Translations under genes and position numbers: made by a program
The notes under the pieces: model-generated
The model's database searches: none
Seen by the model: the letters and a program-made list of their open reading frames with translations, nothing else
What the model was told of the DNA's origin: nothing
Shown here: one piece after another, positions 49,886 through 59,039 of the stretch
Layout: each line of letters opens with the position of its first letter
Numbering within the stretch: position 1 is the first letter of the stretch
NCBI GenBank assembly: GCA_003228105.1
Contig: QGNN01000006.1
Span: forward strand, 1 to 60,378
Source of the DNA: Chloroflexota bacterium
Lineage (GTDB): Bacteria > Chloroflexota > Dehalococcoidia > Lucifugimonadales > UBA826
Reading direction: 5' to 3'
DNA: 60,378 nucleotides

Positions 49886-50652
49886 AAATGCGTTGTAAGT
49901 TGCCTCAACAAAGTAAAGGCTTTATTAAAATTGTCTTCAAATAGCTTTTTATTCCATTCCCAATCCGTTTTTTCTGTGAGGTCATGGGTGTCGGATACTA
50001 CGAATAAACCAACAGATGGAATTGTCAGGTATTTGCAGAGAGCAAAGACAGCAGACATTTCCATGTCGACCCCAAGTATCCCGTCTTTTCTCCAGGTGAG
50101 TTCTGTTTCAATCGTTTGTCTATATGGGGCATCGGTACTTACTGTTTTGCCTGCACGATATGGGAGATTATATTTTCCAAGATGTCTGGTAAGACTTTGT
50201 AACATATCGTAGTTTGGCGAGGCAGCTGTATTTGGAGGAAGATAGTGAAAAGATGTTCCCTCCTCCCTTTCACACATTGTTGGTAAAATTAAATCCCCTA
50301 CATTCAAAGAACTATCCACAGCACCGCAAAGGCCTAGTGCAAAAACGCGTTTGACTCCCTTTGAAACTGCTGTTTGGATCGCGCTTACTCCGATTGGAGC
50401 GCTTATGGTGCCTTCTATGGCCACCAGATCCCTGTTACTGTTACTTCTATATATGTTTGATTCCCCGCCAAAGAATTGGAGTAGAGCTGAGTCTTGATAA
50501 AGCACATTAGGCTTAACGAAATTTTTCAAAAGGTTTTGAGAGAATACTACCAACAGATTCGGGGGTAAACTCAAAGCTGTTTTATCTTGTAGTTCAGGCC
50601 TTATTACACACGGTGATTTATCCTCTGGATTAAACCATTTTTCCCTACTCAT
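49882..50652 (-). CDS. Nucleoside phosphorylase (uridine phosphorylase-like)
   Basis: The 256-residue protein of the PNP/UDP phosphorylase family. Motifs are ALGLCGAVDSSLNVGDLILP for the phosphate/ribose site and GVDMEMSAVFALCKYLTIPS for the ribose-binding EMS. Such enzymes cleave nucleosides with phosphate for salvage. Base preference is unclear because the family includes uridine, adenosine and methylthioadenosine enzymes. It overlaps the MFS remnant by 4 bp on the other strand. Confidence 0.85.
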   Translation of the reverse strand: MSREKWFNPEDKSPCVIRPELQDKTALSLPPNLLVVFSQNLLKNFVKPNVLYQDSALLQFFGGESNIYRSNSNRDLVAIEGTISAPIGVSAIQTAVSKGVKRVFALGLCGAVDSSLNVGDLILPTMCEREEGTSFHYLPPNTAASPNYDMLQSLTRHLGKYNLPYRAGKTVSTDAPYRQTIETELTWRKDGILGVDMEMSAVFALCKYLTIPSVGLFVVSDTHDLTEKTDWEWNKKLFEDNFNKAFTLLRQLTTHF

Positions 50653-50658
50653 GTAAAA

Positions 50659-51591
50659 TTAAATTTCATTTAAGGCCCAGGATTTTACTAGATGATGAGC
50701 AATCGCTATTTTCATGGGTACCTTTAATACTTCGCTGTTATTTTCAAGGGCTGAGATGACCTCTCTTCTCTCAAACCATTTAACATCAGTCATTTCATCC
50801 TTGTCCATATTGATATCAGTAGTAACCGCCTCTGCGTGGCAACCTATCATTAAAGAATAAGGTAACGGCCAAGGTTGAGATGAATGGTATCTAACATTCT
50901 TGACCTCTATTCCTGCTTCTTCCATCACTTCTCGAGCCACGGCTTCTTCAATTGATTCACCTTGATCAACGAATCCTGCTAGTGCTGAATAAGTGTTAGT
51001 TCTTTGAAGTCTTCCTCTGGATTGCCCTAATAAACACTTATCCCCATCATGTACCACGACTATTATGACCGGATCGGTTCTTGGAAAATGATCAGTGCCG
51101 CATCCGGTACAATTCCGTACTTGGCCAGCTCTCTTCATTTGGGTTTTTGATCCGCAAGCCGAACAGAACTTGTACCGTTGGTGCCAGTAGACTTGTATTC
51201 TTGCCTGAGCGGCGATTCCTGCTTCCTTCGGGTCTAGAAATTCACCACATGATCTAACATCAATGAATCTCAGGGAAGGGCTTAAATTCCGGATTACTGC
51301 ATCTGAAAAACGATCAATTGATACCTCTATTGCAAAGTGATATACATCGTCCGATATCCCTAGAAAAATAGGTTCTGATTCGTACCCGAAATCATCCAAC
51401 TGAACACGTGAGAGCCAAAACAGATTGGATTCAGGACCTGTATTAACCAGTAAATTGAGTTCTCTTAATGGCAAAAAACGACTTTTCGGGTCCACCATCA
51501 TATTGGTTATTTCAGATTCATTTCTTCTCTCTTTTTCTCCCCTATTTAGAGGGTTTCTTGCAAATACGTGTCCGTATCCCTGTAAAGTCAT
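50659..51591 (-). CDS. nudC: NAD(+) diphosphatase / NADH pyrophosphatase
   Basis: The 310-residue Nudix protein with an N-terminal domain, a zinc ribbon (CSACGSKTQMKR ... CTGCGTDHFPRTDP) and the Nudix box GFVDQGESIEEAVAREVMEE. The diagnostic NudC motif after the box is SQPWPLPYSLM (usually SQPWPFPxSxM). It hydrolyses NAD(H) to NMN(H) and AMP and may decap NAD-capped RNA. Only 6 bp from the nucleoside phosphorylase gene, so the two may be one nucleotide-salvage transcript. Confidence 0.94.
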   Translation of the reverse strand: MTLQGYGHVFARNPLNRGEKERRNESEITNMMVDPKSRFLPLRELNLLVNTGPESNLFWLSRVQLDDFGYESEPIFLGISDDVYHFAIEVSIDRFSDAVIRNLSPSLRFIDVRSCGEFLDPKEAGIAAQARIQVYWHQRYKFCSACGSKTQMKRAGQVRNCTGCGTDHFPRTDPVIIVVVHDGDKCLLGQSRGRLQRTNTYSALAGFVDQGESIEEAVAREVMEEAGIEVKNVRYHSSQPWPLPYSLMIGCHAEAVTTDINMDKDEMTDVKWFERREVISALENNSEVLKVPMKIAIAHHLVKSWALNEI

Positions 51592-51787
51592 AAAAATCTC
51601 CTAAATCGGATATTATGGTATTAGAACACATTCATGGTGTGAAGGTGGATTTGTTTTTTTGTTAGGGACTTTCTTAAGTTTTTAATGCTGTCGTCTAAGG
51701 CATAATTATTTTGATTGACTCTCTTCGTGGCATGAGCACAAAATAGAGTCACAATAACCAAATCCAAGAATATAAGGAGACTAACCA

Positions 51788-52114
51788 ATGGTATATGAAA
51801 CCCGAATTTATGAGGCACACCCCGGTAAGTTGCCAGCCCTCAACGATAGGTTTCGTAACCATACTATGAGGATTTTTGAAAAACATGGAATAGAAAATAT
51901 AGGATATTGGACCTCGGAGGTTGGTGAATTTAGCGATAGGTTAACTTACATAATTGCTTTTAAAGATCAAGGGCATAGAGAGAAAGCTTGGAATGCCTTT
52001 AGGGATGATCCTGAGTGGAACAAGGTAAGAACCGAATCAGAATTGGAGGGGCCAATAGTGAAAAGAGTATTTAATAATTTGCTGACACCGACCGACTATT
52101 CCCCTTTGCAATAG
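51788..52114 (+). CDS. NIPSNAP family protein
   Basis: The 108-residue dimeric alpha-beta barrel protein opens MVYETRIYEAHPGKLPALND and has FEKHGIENIGYWTSEVGE, matching the NIPSNAP family. Members are of uncertain function, often in catabolic contexts, sometimes as monooxygenase-like or accessory proteins. An AAGGAG lies before the ATG. It is followed within 14 bp by an MFS transporter gene on the same strand. Confidence 0.88.
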   Translation: MVYETRIYEAHPGKLPALNDRFRNHTMRIFEKHGIENIGYWTSEVGEFSDRLTYIIAFKDQGHREKAWNAFRDDPEWNKVRTESELEGPIVKRVFNNLLTPTDYSPLQ

Positions 52115-52128
52115 CTTGTGAATCGATA

Positions 52129-53358
52129 TTGACCTCTTCTAAAAAAGCGAATTTTCAACAGTGGTGGGGATCCTTCACGTTTAAGGATTTCCGGTTTTTG
52201 TGGGTATCTACCTTCTTTCAATCAGTCGGGTTTGGAATGGACAGCGTGGCCTTGGGGTGGATTGTTTTCGAGAAAACAGATTCTGCATTTATGGTTGGAT
52301 TATTAGCTGCCCTTCGAATGTGTCCATTGTTTTTGTTGGGTATATTCTCTGGACTTATAGCCGACAAGGTCGAAAGGCGAATCTTCCTCCGTATCTTTAC
52401 CGTACTCGCCGGAAGCCTCATGTCCTTGCTCGGAGTTATAATAATTGGCGGCTACGGCCACGTTTGGGTAATTATGTTGTTAGCCACCTTTATGGGTGCT
52501 GCCTTTGCATTTATCCTCACTTTGAGACAAGCATATACTTTTGACATTGTTGGACCAGCTCTTTCTTTGAACGGATTATCCATGCTTCAAATAGCTTCTC
52601 AAACGGGAGGTGTTTTTGGGTCTTTGATTTCAGGCATTTTGATATCTACACTGGGACCGGGATTGCAATTTATTGTTATAGGGTTAATGTATCTAATTTC
52701 CTTTTTAATTTTGTTTGAGACGACTGAATCTGGCCAATCTGCATCTACAAGAAAAGAGAGTTTCAGTGCTAATTTAAAAGGATATATCAGCTTAATTCAG
52801 CAGTATCCCGTGTTACTTATCCTTATGTGCTTGGCTTCAATTACCGAAATATTTGGTTTCACACATATGAGCCTAATTCCAGTTTTTGCGAAGGAAATTT
52901 TATCGGTTGGGCCTATTGGGTTGGGAGTGTTGACAGCTCTACGTCAGGTTGGAGGATTCTTGGGTCTTTTTGCGTTGGCTTTGTTAGGAGATTACAATAA
53001 AAAAGGACAGCTGATGTTTTACATCGCTGTTTTTTTTGGTGTAGGCCAAATCTTTTTGTCATTTTCAGATAACTTGTATCTGTTTGCAATTTTTTTATTG
53101 TTTGTTAATGCCTGCGCTATGTCTGTGGATACTTTGTATAAAACCTTGATGCAACAAAATGTTCCCAATGAGCACCGAGGGAGGGCAATGGGATCTTGGG
53201 TCCTAAGTATTGGAACTGCTCCTGTTGGGCATTTAAGCATTGGTGGAATTGCCGGAGCTTTTGGAGCACCAATGGCTGTTCTATTTAACGGGATAATGCT
53301 TACTTTGGCGAGTGTTTCAACCTTTATTTGCCTGCCGAAAATCAGGAAATTGCCTTAA
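52129..53358 (+). CDS. MFS transporter (EntS/DHA3-like exporter)
   Basis: The 409-residue transporter has about 12 membrane segments. FKDFRFLWVSTFFQSVGFGM and GLIADKVERRIF are typical of the EntS branch, and the C-terminal half retains MQQNVPNEHRGRAMGSW. The start is TTG 52129. It is related in type to the transporter at 6905-8173. Substrate not inferable; the NIPSNAP gene immediately upstream may be functionally linked. Confidence 0.85.
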   Translation: MTSSKKANFQQWWGSFTFKDFRFLWVSTFFQSVGFGMDSVALGWIVFEKTDSAFMVGLLAALRMCPLFLLGIFSGLIADKVERRIFLRIFTVLAGSLMSLLGVIIIGGYGHVWVIMLLATFMGAAFAFILTLRQAYTFDIVGPALSLNGLSMLQIASQTGGVFGSLISGILISTLGPGLQFIVIGLMYLISFLILFETTESGQSASTRKESFSANLKGYISLIQQYPVLLILMCLASITEIFGFTHMSLIPVFAKEILSVGPIGLGVLTALRQVGGFLGLFALALLGDYNKKGQLMFYIAVFFGVGQIFLSFSDNLYLFAIFLLFVNACAMSVDTLYKTLMQQNVPNEHRGRAMGSWVLSIGTAPVGHLSIGGIAGAFGAPMAVLFNGIMLTLASVSTFICLPKIRKLP

Positions 53359-53377
53359 AGTTCCTGATAAATCACAC

Positions 53378-54670
53378 CTATATCATTAAGGAAGTAGGGG
53401 TTTGCAAAAGGCGTTTCACTTCTATTAGAAATTGAGCCCCTTCGGCGCCGTCGACGATTCTATGATCAGCTGAAATGGTAGCTGTCATAACCTGTCCGAC
53501 AACTATCTCTCCGTCAATAACTATTGGTTTCTCTGATACGGTGCCTACGGCCAGTACAGCGCTTTGAGGCGGATGTATTATTGCAACGAAACTGCTGACA
53601 TCAAACATTCCTAGGTTACTAATGGCGAATGTGCCGCCAGTGTATTCCTGGGGGCTCAGGGTGCCGCTTGACGATCTTTCAGCCAAGTCTTTGACCATCT
53701 GGGATATTTGTCGCAGTGATTTTTCGCCACAGTCTAAAATAGCTGGGACTATCAATCCTTCGGCATCTGCGATGGCTACGGCTATGTTAATTTTGTCGTT
53801 GTACTGAATTCCATCATCTTGATAGTAAGCGTTGAATTTGGGATATTTTTGTAAAGCTTGAATACACGCTTTCACAATTAAGTCATTCACTGTCAATCTA
53901 ACGCCATCATCTTTTAGTTGGTCATTAATTTGTCTTCGAAGAGACATAGCGTTGGTCATATTTATTTCTGCTGAAACATAAAAATGAGGTTTTTCAGTTT
54001 TGCTTTTAACGGTCACTCTTGCTATTTGTTGACGCATTTTACTTATCGGTTGCTTTTCCCCTGGCATGAATGGCACAGGCACTGGTTCTACATTCGCTGT
54101 GACTGTTGCCTTGGGTATTGTTGTCTCCAATGAAACAGGGGGAGTTGATTGTGGAGAAAGGTCTGGTTTGTATTTTTCGACATCTTTTTTTATGATTCTG
54201 CCACCTGGTCCTGAACCAGGTACATTAGCGAGGGTTATGCTACGTTCCTTGGCTATGCGACGTGCAATAGGGGTAGCTAGTATTCGGCCTGTGGATGGTG
54301 GTCCACTAATGACCTCTGTGGTTTCATGGAACTGCTCCGGCTCATCGGCTGGGTCAGAATCTTCCGTTTCAGAATCACTGGTGGTCGTTGTTTGTTCAAT
54401 CATGGTATCTGAGACATCGCCCACTTCCTCACCCGCATTGCCAATAACAGCTATGGTCTGGCCCACAGGTACTATGGTTCCTTCTGGTGTTACTATCTTA
54501 AGAAGAACCCCTTCTGAATCTGATTCAAATTCAACGACTGCCTTATCAGTTTCTATTTCGGCGACGGCTTCGTTCCGGTTTACCTTTGAACCCTCTTCTT
54601 TTAACCAACGAACCACTGTGCCTTCCAGCATGTCATATCCCATTTGGGGCATTTTTAATTCAGTGGACAT
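53378..54670 (-). CDS. pdhC: Dihydrolipoamide acyltransferase, E2 of 2-oxoacid dehydrogenase
   Basis: The 430-residue E2 core has an N-terminal lipoyl domain with the lipoylated lysine in EIETDKAVVEFES (about residue 43), an acidic and Pro/Thr-rich linker, an E3-binding domain (ATPIARRIAKERSITLANVP), and the catalytic domain ending in ADHRIVDGAEGAQFL, where the His acts as base. It belongs to a pyruvate or branched-chain 2-oxoacid dehydrogenase complex together with the upstream E1 genes. A single lipoyl domain is present. Confidence 0.92.
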   Translation of the reverse strand: MSTELKMPQMGYDMLEGTVVRWLKEEGSKVNRNEAVAEIETDKAVVEFESDSEGVLLKIVTPEGTIVPVGQTIAVIGNAGEEVGDVSDTMIEQTTTTSDSETEDSDPADEPEQFHETTEVISGPPSTGRILATPIARRIAKERSITLANVPGSGPGGRIIKKDVEKYKPDLSPQSTPPVSLETTIPKATVTANVEPVPVPFMPGEKQPISKMRQQIARVTVKSKTEKPHFYVSAEINMTNAMSLRRQINDQLKDDGVRLTVNDLIVKACIQALQKYPKFNAYYQDDGIQYNDKINIAVAIADAEGLIVPAILDCGEKSLRQISQMVKDLAERSSSGTLSPQEYTGGTFAISNLGMFDVSSFVAIIHPPQSAVLAVGTVSEKPIVIDGEIVVGQVMTATISADHRIVDGAEGAQFLIEVKRLLQTPTSLMI

Positions 54671-54686
54671 ATCTGACTCATCTCCA

Positions 54687-55664
54687 TTAAAGACCGAAGT
54701 TATATTTAACTGATTCTACTATCCAATTTGAACTTGGGATCATAAGTTGTTCTATATTTCTAGCGTAGGGCGCTGGCACATCTGGTCCGTTTATTCTTAT
54801 GATAGGACCATCAAGGTAATCAAATGCCGCCTCTTGTATATCGCTGGCGATTGTTCCCGAAAAACCACCTGTTTTCCAAGTTTCTTCTACAATGGCAACC
54901 CTATTGGTTTTTTTAACCGATTCAATAACTGTATCCAAATCTAACGGAGAAAGGCACCTTAAATCTATCACTTCCGAGGAAATGTTATCTTCCTCCAGTT
55001 TTGCAGCTGCTTCTTCGGCCACACGAACCATCCCTGAATATGCAACCAGGGTCACATCAGTGCCTGGTTTTGCTATCCTTGCCTTTCCTAAAGGCACCTC
55101 ATAATACTCCTCGGGAACCTCGCCCTTCACCCTATATAAAAGTGCATGCTCTGCAAAAATTATAGGGTTATTGTCCTTTCTGCAAGACCTGAACATGCCT
55201 AAGGCGTCGTACGGTGTAGCTGGTACAACAACCCTAAGGCCAGGTACCGAAGCATACCAATTCTCAAAACTTTGCGAATGGGTTGCTGCCAGTTGAGCTC
55301 CGCCTCCAGTAACCGTCCGTATAATAAGTGGTACTTGCAATTGGCCATTAGACATATAACTTAGTTTTGCCGCGTGGTTTATTATTTGATCCATCGCAAC
55401 CAGGGTAAAATTTATTGTCATCACTTCAACTATTGGTCGCATGCCAATCATTGCTGAACCAATTCCAGCGCCGACAAATACCGATTCAGATATAGGCGTA
55501 TCCCTAACCCTCTCTTCTCCATATTTTTCCAAGAAACCCTTGGTGACCGCGTAAGCTCCCCCATATGCACCGATATCTTCACCCATAAGGAACGATCTGT
55601 CGTCCTCATCAAGAGCTTCTCTCAAAGCTTTCGCCATAGCATCTCTCAATAGCATTTCTGCCAT
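54687..55664 (-). CDS. pdhB: 2-oxoacid dehydrogenase E1, beta subunit
   Basis: The 325-residue E1 beta subunit of the alpha2-beta2 thiamine-diphosphate enzyme. Characteristic segments are FLMGEDIGAYGGAYAVTKGF, RVRDTPISESVFVGAGIGSA, and LRCLSPLDLDTVIESVKKTN. It oxidatively decarboxylates pyruvate or a branched-chain keto acid and passes the acyl group to E2. It starts 2 bp after the stop of E1 alpha. Confidence 0.94.
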   Translation of the reverse strand: MAEMLLRDAMAKALREALDEDDRSFLMGEDIGAYGGAYAVTKGFLEKYGEERVRDTPISESVFVGAGIGSAMIGMRPIVEVMTINFTLVAMDQIINHAAKLSYMSNGQLQVPLIIRTVTGGGAQLAATHSQSFENWYASVPGLRVVVPATPYDALGMFRSCRKDNNPIIFAEHALLYRVKGEVPEEYYEVPLGKARIAKPGTDVTLVAYSGMVRVAEEAAAKLEEDNISSEVIDLRCLSPLDLDTVIESVKKTNRVAIVEETWKTGGFSGTIASDIQEAAFDYLDGPIIRINGPDVPAPYARNIEQLMIPSSNWIVESVKYNFGL

Positions 55665-55666
55665 TT

Positions 55667-56698
55667 TTAATTCCCCTCCGGTTCCGCATAAATGTGGGTA
55701 TAGAGGTCTTCAGCAGTAGGCTCTGGGCTTTGTTCGGCAAATTCCCTTGCCTCTTGAACCAGGATATCTATTTGCTCTGCAATAAGTGCGATATCGTTGC
55801 CGTCTACTTTGCCTGTCTCTATGCAAACATCTCTGAACTTGTCGATTGGATCACGTGTCCTGTTTTCTTGAACTTCCTCATTATCTCTGTAATTTGATGG
55901 ATCTGCCATGGAATGTCCATGGAACCGATAGGCCATAGATTCGATAAACACTGGGCCTTGCCCTTCTCGGACTTTTGCGACGCCTTCATTGACAGTTTCT
56001 CTCACTGCCATCACGTCCATACCGTCTATTTGAACGGCTGGGATCTTATACGGCTCAGCGGCCCCATATATACTGGAACCACCGGCTCGAGAACGATTCA
56101 CATCTGTACCCATGCCATAAAGATTATTTTCCAGCATGAACACCACTGGCAGTTTCCATAATGAGGCTATGTTCATAGCTTCATGGAATTCACCTTCACT
56201 CACAGCTCCATCTCCAAAAAAACACATTACTACACTATCTAAGTGTTTTAACTTCAGTCCAAGTGCTATCCCGATTGCTAACGGAAGTTGGCCTCCGACG
56301 ATTGCATGACCGCCCATAAAATGTTTTTCAATGTCAAACAGGTGCATGGAACCTCCCTTGCCACCACTGCACCCGGTAGATTTTCCACATAACTCGGCCA
56401 TGGCGGCTTTTGGGTCAATGCCCCTAGCTAAAGCGTGGCCGTGGTCCCGGTAATGGCTTATGACGTAGTCGTCTTCCCGCAGGGGTGGTATAGCTCCTAC
56501 CGCTATCGCCTCCTCACCGATATATGTATGTAAGAAGCCTCTTACAAGACCCTTTCTATACAAACGTTCGGCTTCTTCTTCAAAACGTCTTATCAAAAGC
56601 ATCTGGCTGAAAATATCCAACGCTGCTTGTTTTTCCATGTTTTCTAAATTTGAGGCAGTGGTCACTTTTTGCTCTTCTTTAAATGTGGATTGCTTCAC
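55667..56698 (-). CDS. pdhA: 2-oxoacid dehydrogenase E1, alpha subunit
   Basis: The E1 alpha subunit, up to 343 residues, contains the thiamine-diphosphate motif GDGAVSEGEFHEAMNIASLW and the phosphorylation-loop-like YRFHGHSMADPSNYRD. The start is not settled. GTG 56698 overlaps the end of lpdA by 20 bp, GTG 56665 has a GAAGAG 6 nt ahead and is the better-supported alternative, and ATG 56638 is shorter still. Substrate is more likely pyruvate, but a branched-chain keto acid is possible. Confidence 0.92.
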   Translation of the reverse strand: MKQSTFKEEQKVTTASNLENMEKQAALDIFSQMLLIRRFEEEAERLYRKGLVRGFLHTYIGEEAIAVGAIPPLREDDYVISHYRDHGHALARGIDPKAAMAELCGKSTGCSGGKGGSMHLFDIEKHFMGGHAIVGGQLPLAIGIALGLKLKHLDSVVMCFFGDGAVSEGEFHEAMNIASLWKLPVVFMLENNLYGMGTDVNRSRAGGSSIYGAAEPYKIPAVQIDGMDVMAVRETVNEGVAKVREGQGPVFIESMAYRFHGHSMADPSNYRDNEEVQENRTRDPIDKFRDVCIETGKVDGNDIALIAEQIDILVQEAREFAEQSPEPTAEDLYTHIYAEPEGN

Positions 56699-58060
56699 CG
56701 TTTGAGTCTAAAGCTGCTTCTTTTAAAGTCTCAGATATTGTTGGATGAGGGTGAACTAACCATCCAAGCTCTGTGGTTGTTCCTTCCAATAATTTTGTCA
56801 TTGATAATTCAGCAAGAAGTTCTGTCACCTCCGGCCCTATCATATGTGCCCCGAGTATCTCTCCGATTTCGGGGTCTATGACTAGTTTAATAATTCCTTC
56901 TGTACGCCCGAGTGCAATCGCTTTGCCACTAGCAGAAAAGGGGAATCTTCCTATTTTGGTCTCAATGCCATGTTCTTTAGCTTGTGCTTCGGTCATTCCA
57001 AAACTGGCGACTTGCGGTTCACAATATATAGCTCTCGGCATTAATTGATAGTTAACTGGGGCGGGATTTAATCCCGCTATGTATTCAACGGCAGTCACAG
57101 CTTGAGCAGAGGCCACGTGAGCCAAGAGCATTTTTCCAGTCACATCTCCAATTGCGTAAACACCTGAGACATTTGTTTCCATATTTTCACCAACTGTTAT
57201 GAAACCTTTATTGGTGGTTATTCCTGCCCTCTCTAAACCTATTCCGTCTGTGTTGGGTTGTACCCCCACGGCAACTAGTACTTTGTCAGAAGTGATTAAA
57301 TGTTCTTCTTCGTTTGTTACTAATGTGACCAAAGCTATTCCAGTTGAAGCCTCTATTGATTTTACGGTTACCCCAACTTTTATATCTATTTCTCTTTCTG
57401 CGAAGGATTTTCTTAGTAGATCACTAATCTCTGAGTCTTCGTTAGGTATAATTCTATCCATCATTTCCACTAGGGTTACTTTCGCACCGTAGCTTCTATA
57501 TATGTGTGCGAACTCTACCCCTGTGGCACCGGCACCTATTATTGTAATATGATCAGGAATTTCTGACATGTTTAGCGCATCGCGGCTACTGATTACTACC
57601 TGATGGTCAATAGGCATAGAATCAATATCTTTTTGCCTGGCCCCGGTTGCGATTATTATGTTTTCGGAGGTAAATTTTAAACTATTTTCCATGATTTCTA
57701 TTTCATGGGGTCCGGCTAACTTTCCGGTTCCTTCAATAAGTTCAACCTGGTTTTACTTAATAAATATTGGACACCGGAGGTCAACTTATCGACAACCTCT
57801 CGACTACGCGAGATAGCCTTAGAAAAATCGTATGTTAGGTTTTCGAATGTAATTCCAAATTCTTCAGCGTTGTTAACCAAGTTAAGCACTTCGGCGTTTC
57901 TGAGGAGCGACTTGCTTGGTATACATCCCCAATTAAGACAAACTCCGCCGACGGAATCTTTTTCTACAATTGCTGTTTTTAAGCCAAGCTGAGCTGCTCT
58001 TATAGCAGCCACATATCCCCCTGGACCTGCGCCCAAAACAACTACGTCATAATCAGCCAT
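56679..58060 (-). pseudogene. lpdA: Dihydrolipoamide dehydrogenase with a single-base frameshift
   Basis: E3 of the complex, reoxidising lipoamide with NAD+. The N-terminal part starts MADYDVVVLGAGPGGYVAAI, with the redox-active disulfide in GGVCLNWGCIPSK. Frame is lost at the T-tract 57751-57754 (AAAA on the coding strand): one added A turns LLSKTRLNLLKEPES into LLSKNQVELIEGTGK and joins LAGPHEIEIMENSLKF. The second part has GVQPNTDGIGLERAG and the C-terminal active-site base HPHPTISE. No other lesion is present, so error or recent mutation are both possible. Gene order is lpdA-pdhA-pdhB-pdhC. Confidence 0.88.
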
Positions 58061-58068
58061 ATAGATCA

Positions 58069-58102
58069 CCTTTCAGAACAGAGCCTTTCAGAACAGAGCC
58101 TT
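58069..58102. repeat. 15-bp tandem repeat before lpdA
   Basis: CCTTTCAGAACAGAG occurs twice in direct succession (58069-58083 and 58084-58098), with a third partial copy CCTT. It lies immediately upstream of the lpdA start and its ribosome-binding site, so it may affect the leader of the pdh operon or reflect slippage. A GCTGACTGGT direct repeat (about 58184-58203) lies further upstream. Confidence 0.85.
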
Positions 58103-58218
58103 AAGGATTCCGGACATCTAATTATAGTCATGAAATGCTTAAAAATGCTGCCCTAAATAATTGAACGATCATTATACACCATAAGCTGACTGGTGGCTGA
58201 CTGGTAGGAGTAATCTTG

Positions 58219-58266
58219 TTTATTCACCGCCCAAACATATTTTCTTATGTTTGGGCGGTGAATAAA
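58219..58266. repeat. Perfect 21-bp inverted repeat
   Basis: Arms of 21 bp (58219-58239 and 58246-58266) are fully complementary around a TTTTCT loop; the GC-rich core is CACCGCCCAAACAT. Neither side has a strong T-tract (AAGAAATTA follows on plus), so it is not a typical intrinsic terminator, though it may separate the pdh operon from the tRNA genes. Only one copy was noticed in this window. Confidence 0.9.
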
Positions 58267-58338
58267 GAAATTACTTTCAATTAAATTCCTTGACACTGAT
58301 AAATCTCGGCAATAGGATGTATTCTCGGCTTGGTATAG

Positions 58339-58411
<73 letters not shown>

Positions 58412-58450
58412 CGCCCTAAGGCATAGATCTGTATTGATTCGGCTTGACTA

Positions 58451-58525
58451 GCGGAAGTGGCTCAGTGGTAGAGCATCTCCTTGCCAAGGAGAAGGTCGCG
58501 GGTTCGAATCCCGTCTTCCGCTCCA
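58451..58525 (+). tRNA. tRNA-Gly (anticodon GCC)
   Basis: A 75-nt cloverleaf: acceptor GCGGAAG/CTTCCGC, anticodon arm TCTCC-TTGCCAA-GGAGA with GCC, T-arm GCGGGTTCGAATCCCGT, discriminator T and encoded CCA. It reads GGC/GGU glycine codons. The pair of tRNA genes is closely spaced and probably co-transcribed. Confidence 0.97.
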
Positions 58526-58535
58526 AATTTAACTT

Positions 58536-58952
58536 TCAGCACTTTTGGAATTTAACTAGGGTGTAATCCTCAGTTATGTCATCAAAAACCACTGAAACTG
58601 GCATGTTTATGTACACTTCTTCCGGTTCGCACCCTGATATACTCGAAGGGATTTTAGGGCCCTCATCCAGTTGAACTATGGCATAAATATGACCGTTCGC
58701 CGATTGAAAGGACGGATGAACCGCCTGCCTGACATGGGTGTAAGTGTACACGTGTCCCCTACCAGACATTTTCTTCCAGTCGAGATCCTTGGAAAAGCAA
58801 TTTGGACAAACTTCTCGAGGGTAGAAAAAAATGTTTGAACATGAATTGCAGTATGGAATAATCAATTCTCCGCGCTTAGCAGCTTCCCAAAAAGGCTTAG
58901 TCAAGTCGGCATTGGATGGTATGGGTACTGGTTTATCGTATGCTGAAGTCAT
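58536..58952 (-). CDS. Zn-ribbon/OB-fold (DUF35) protein
   Basis: The 138-residue protein has a zinc ribbon CNSCSNIFFYPREVCPNC and the OB-fold segment GRGHVYTYTHVRQAVHPSFQ, matching DUF35 proteins that partner thiolase-like enzymes. It is encoded downstream of the thiolase-like gene at 59040-60152, the reverse-strand counterpart of the 30.1-31.8 kb pair. The stop of the tRNA-Gly gene lies 10 bp away, converging. Confidence 0.88.
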   Translation of the reverse strand: MTSAYDKPVPIPSNADLTKPFWEAAKRGELIIPYCNSCSNIFFYPREVCPNCFSKDLDWKKMSGRGHVYTYTHVRQAVHPSFQSANGHIYAIVQLDEGPKIPSSISGCEPEEVYINMPVSVVFDDITEDYTLVKFQKC

Positions 58953-59039
58953 TTTAAAACCTCGATAATTGTTTTTAATGGCCTAGAGTGTGTTCTCGGA
59001 CCCGAGAACTAGCGAGCACATCTCGCTCGCTGTGCCTCC

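Noticed and set aside
58069-58102. CRISPR-like array from the short repeats
   Set aside because: The repeats abut one another without spacers and number only two to three.
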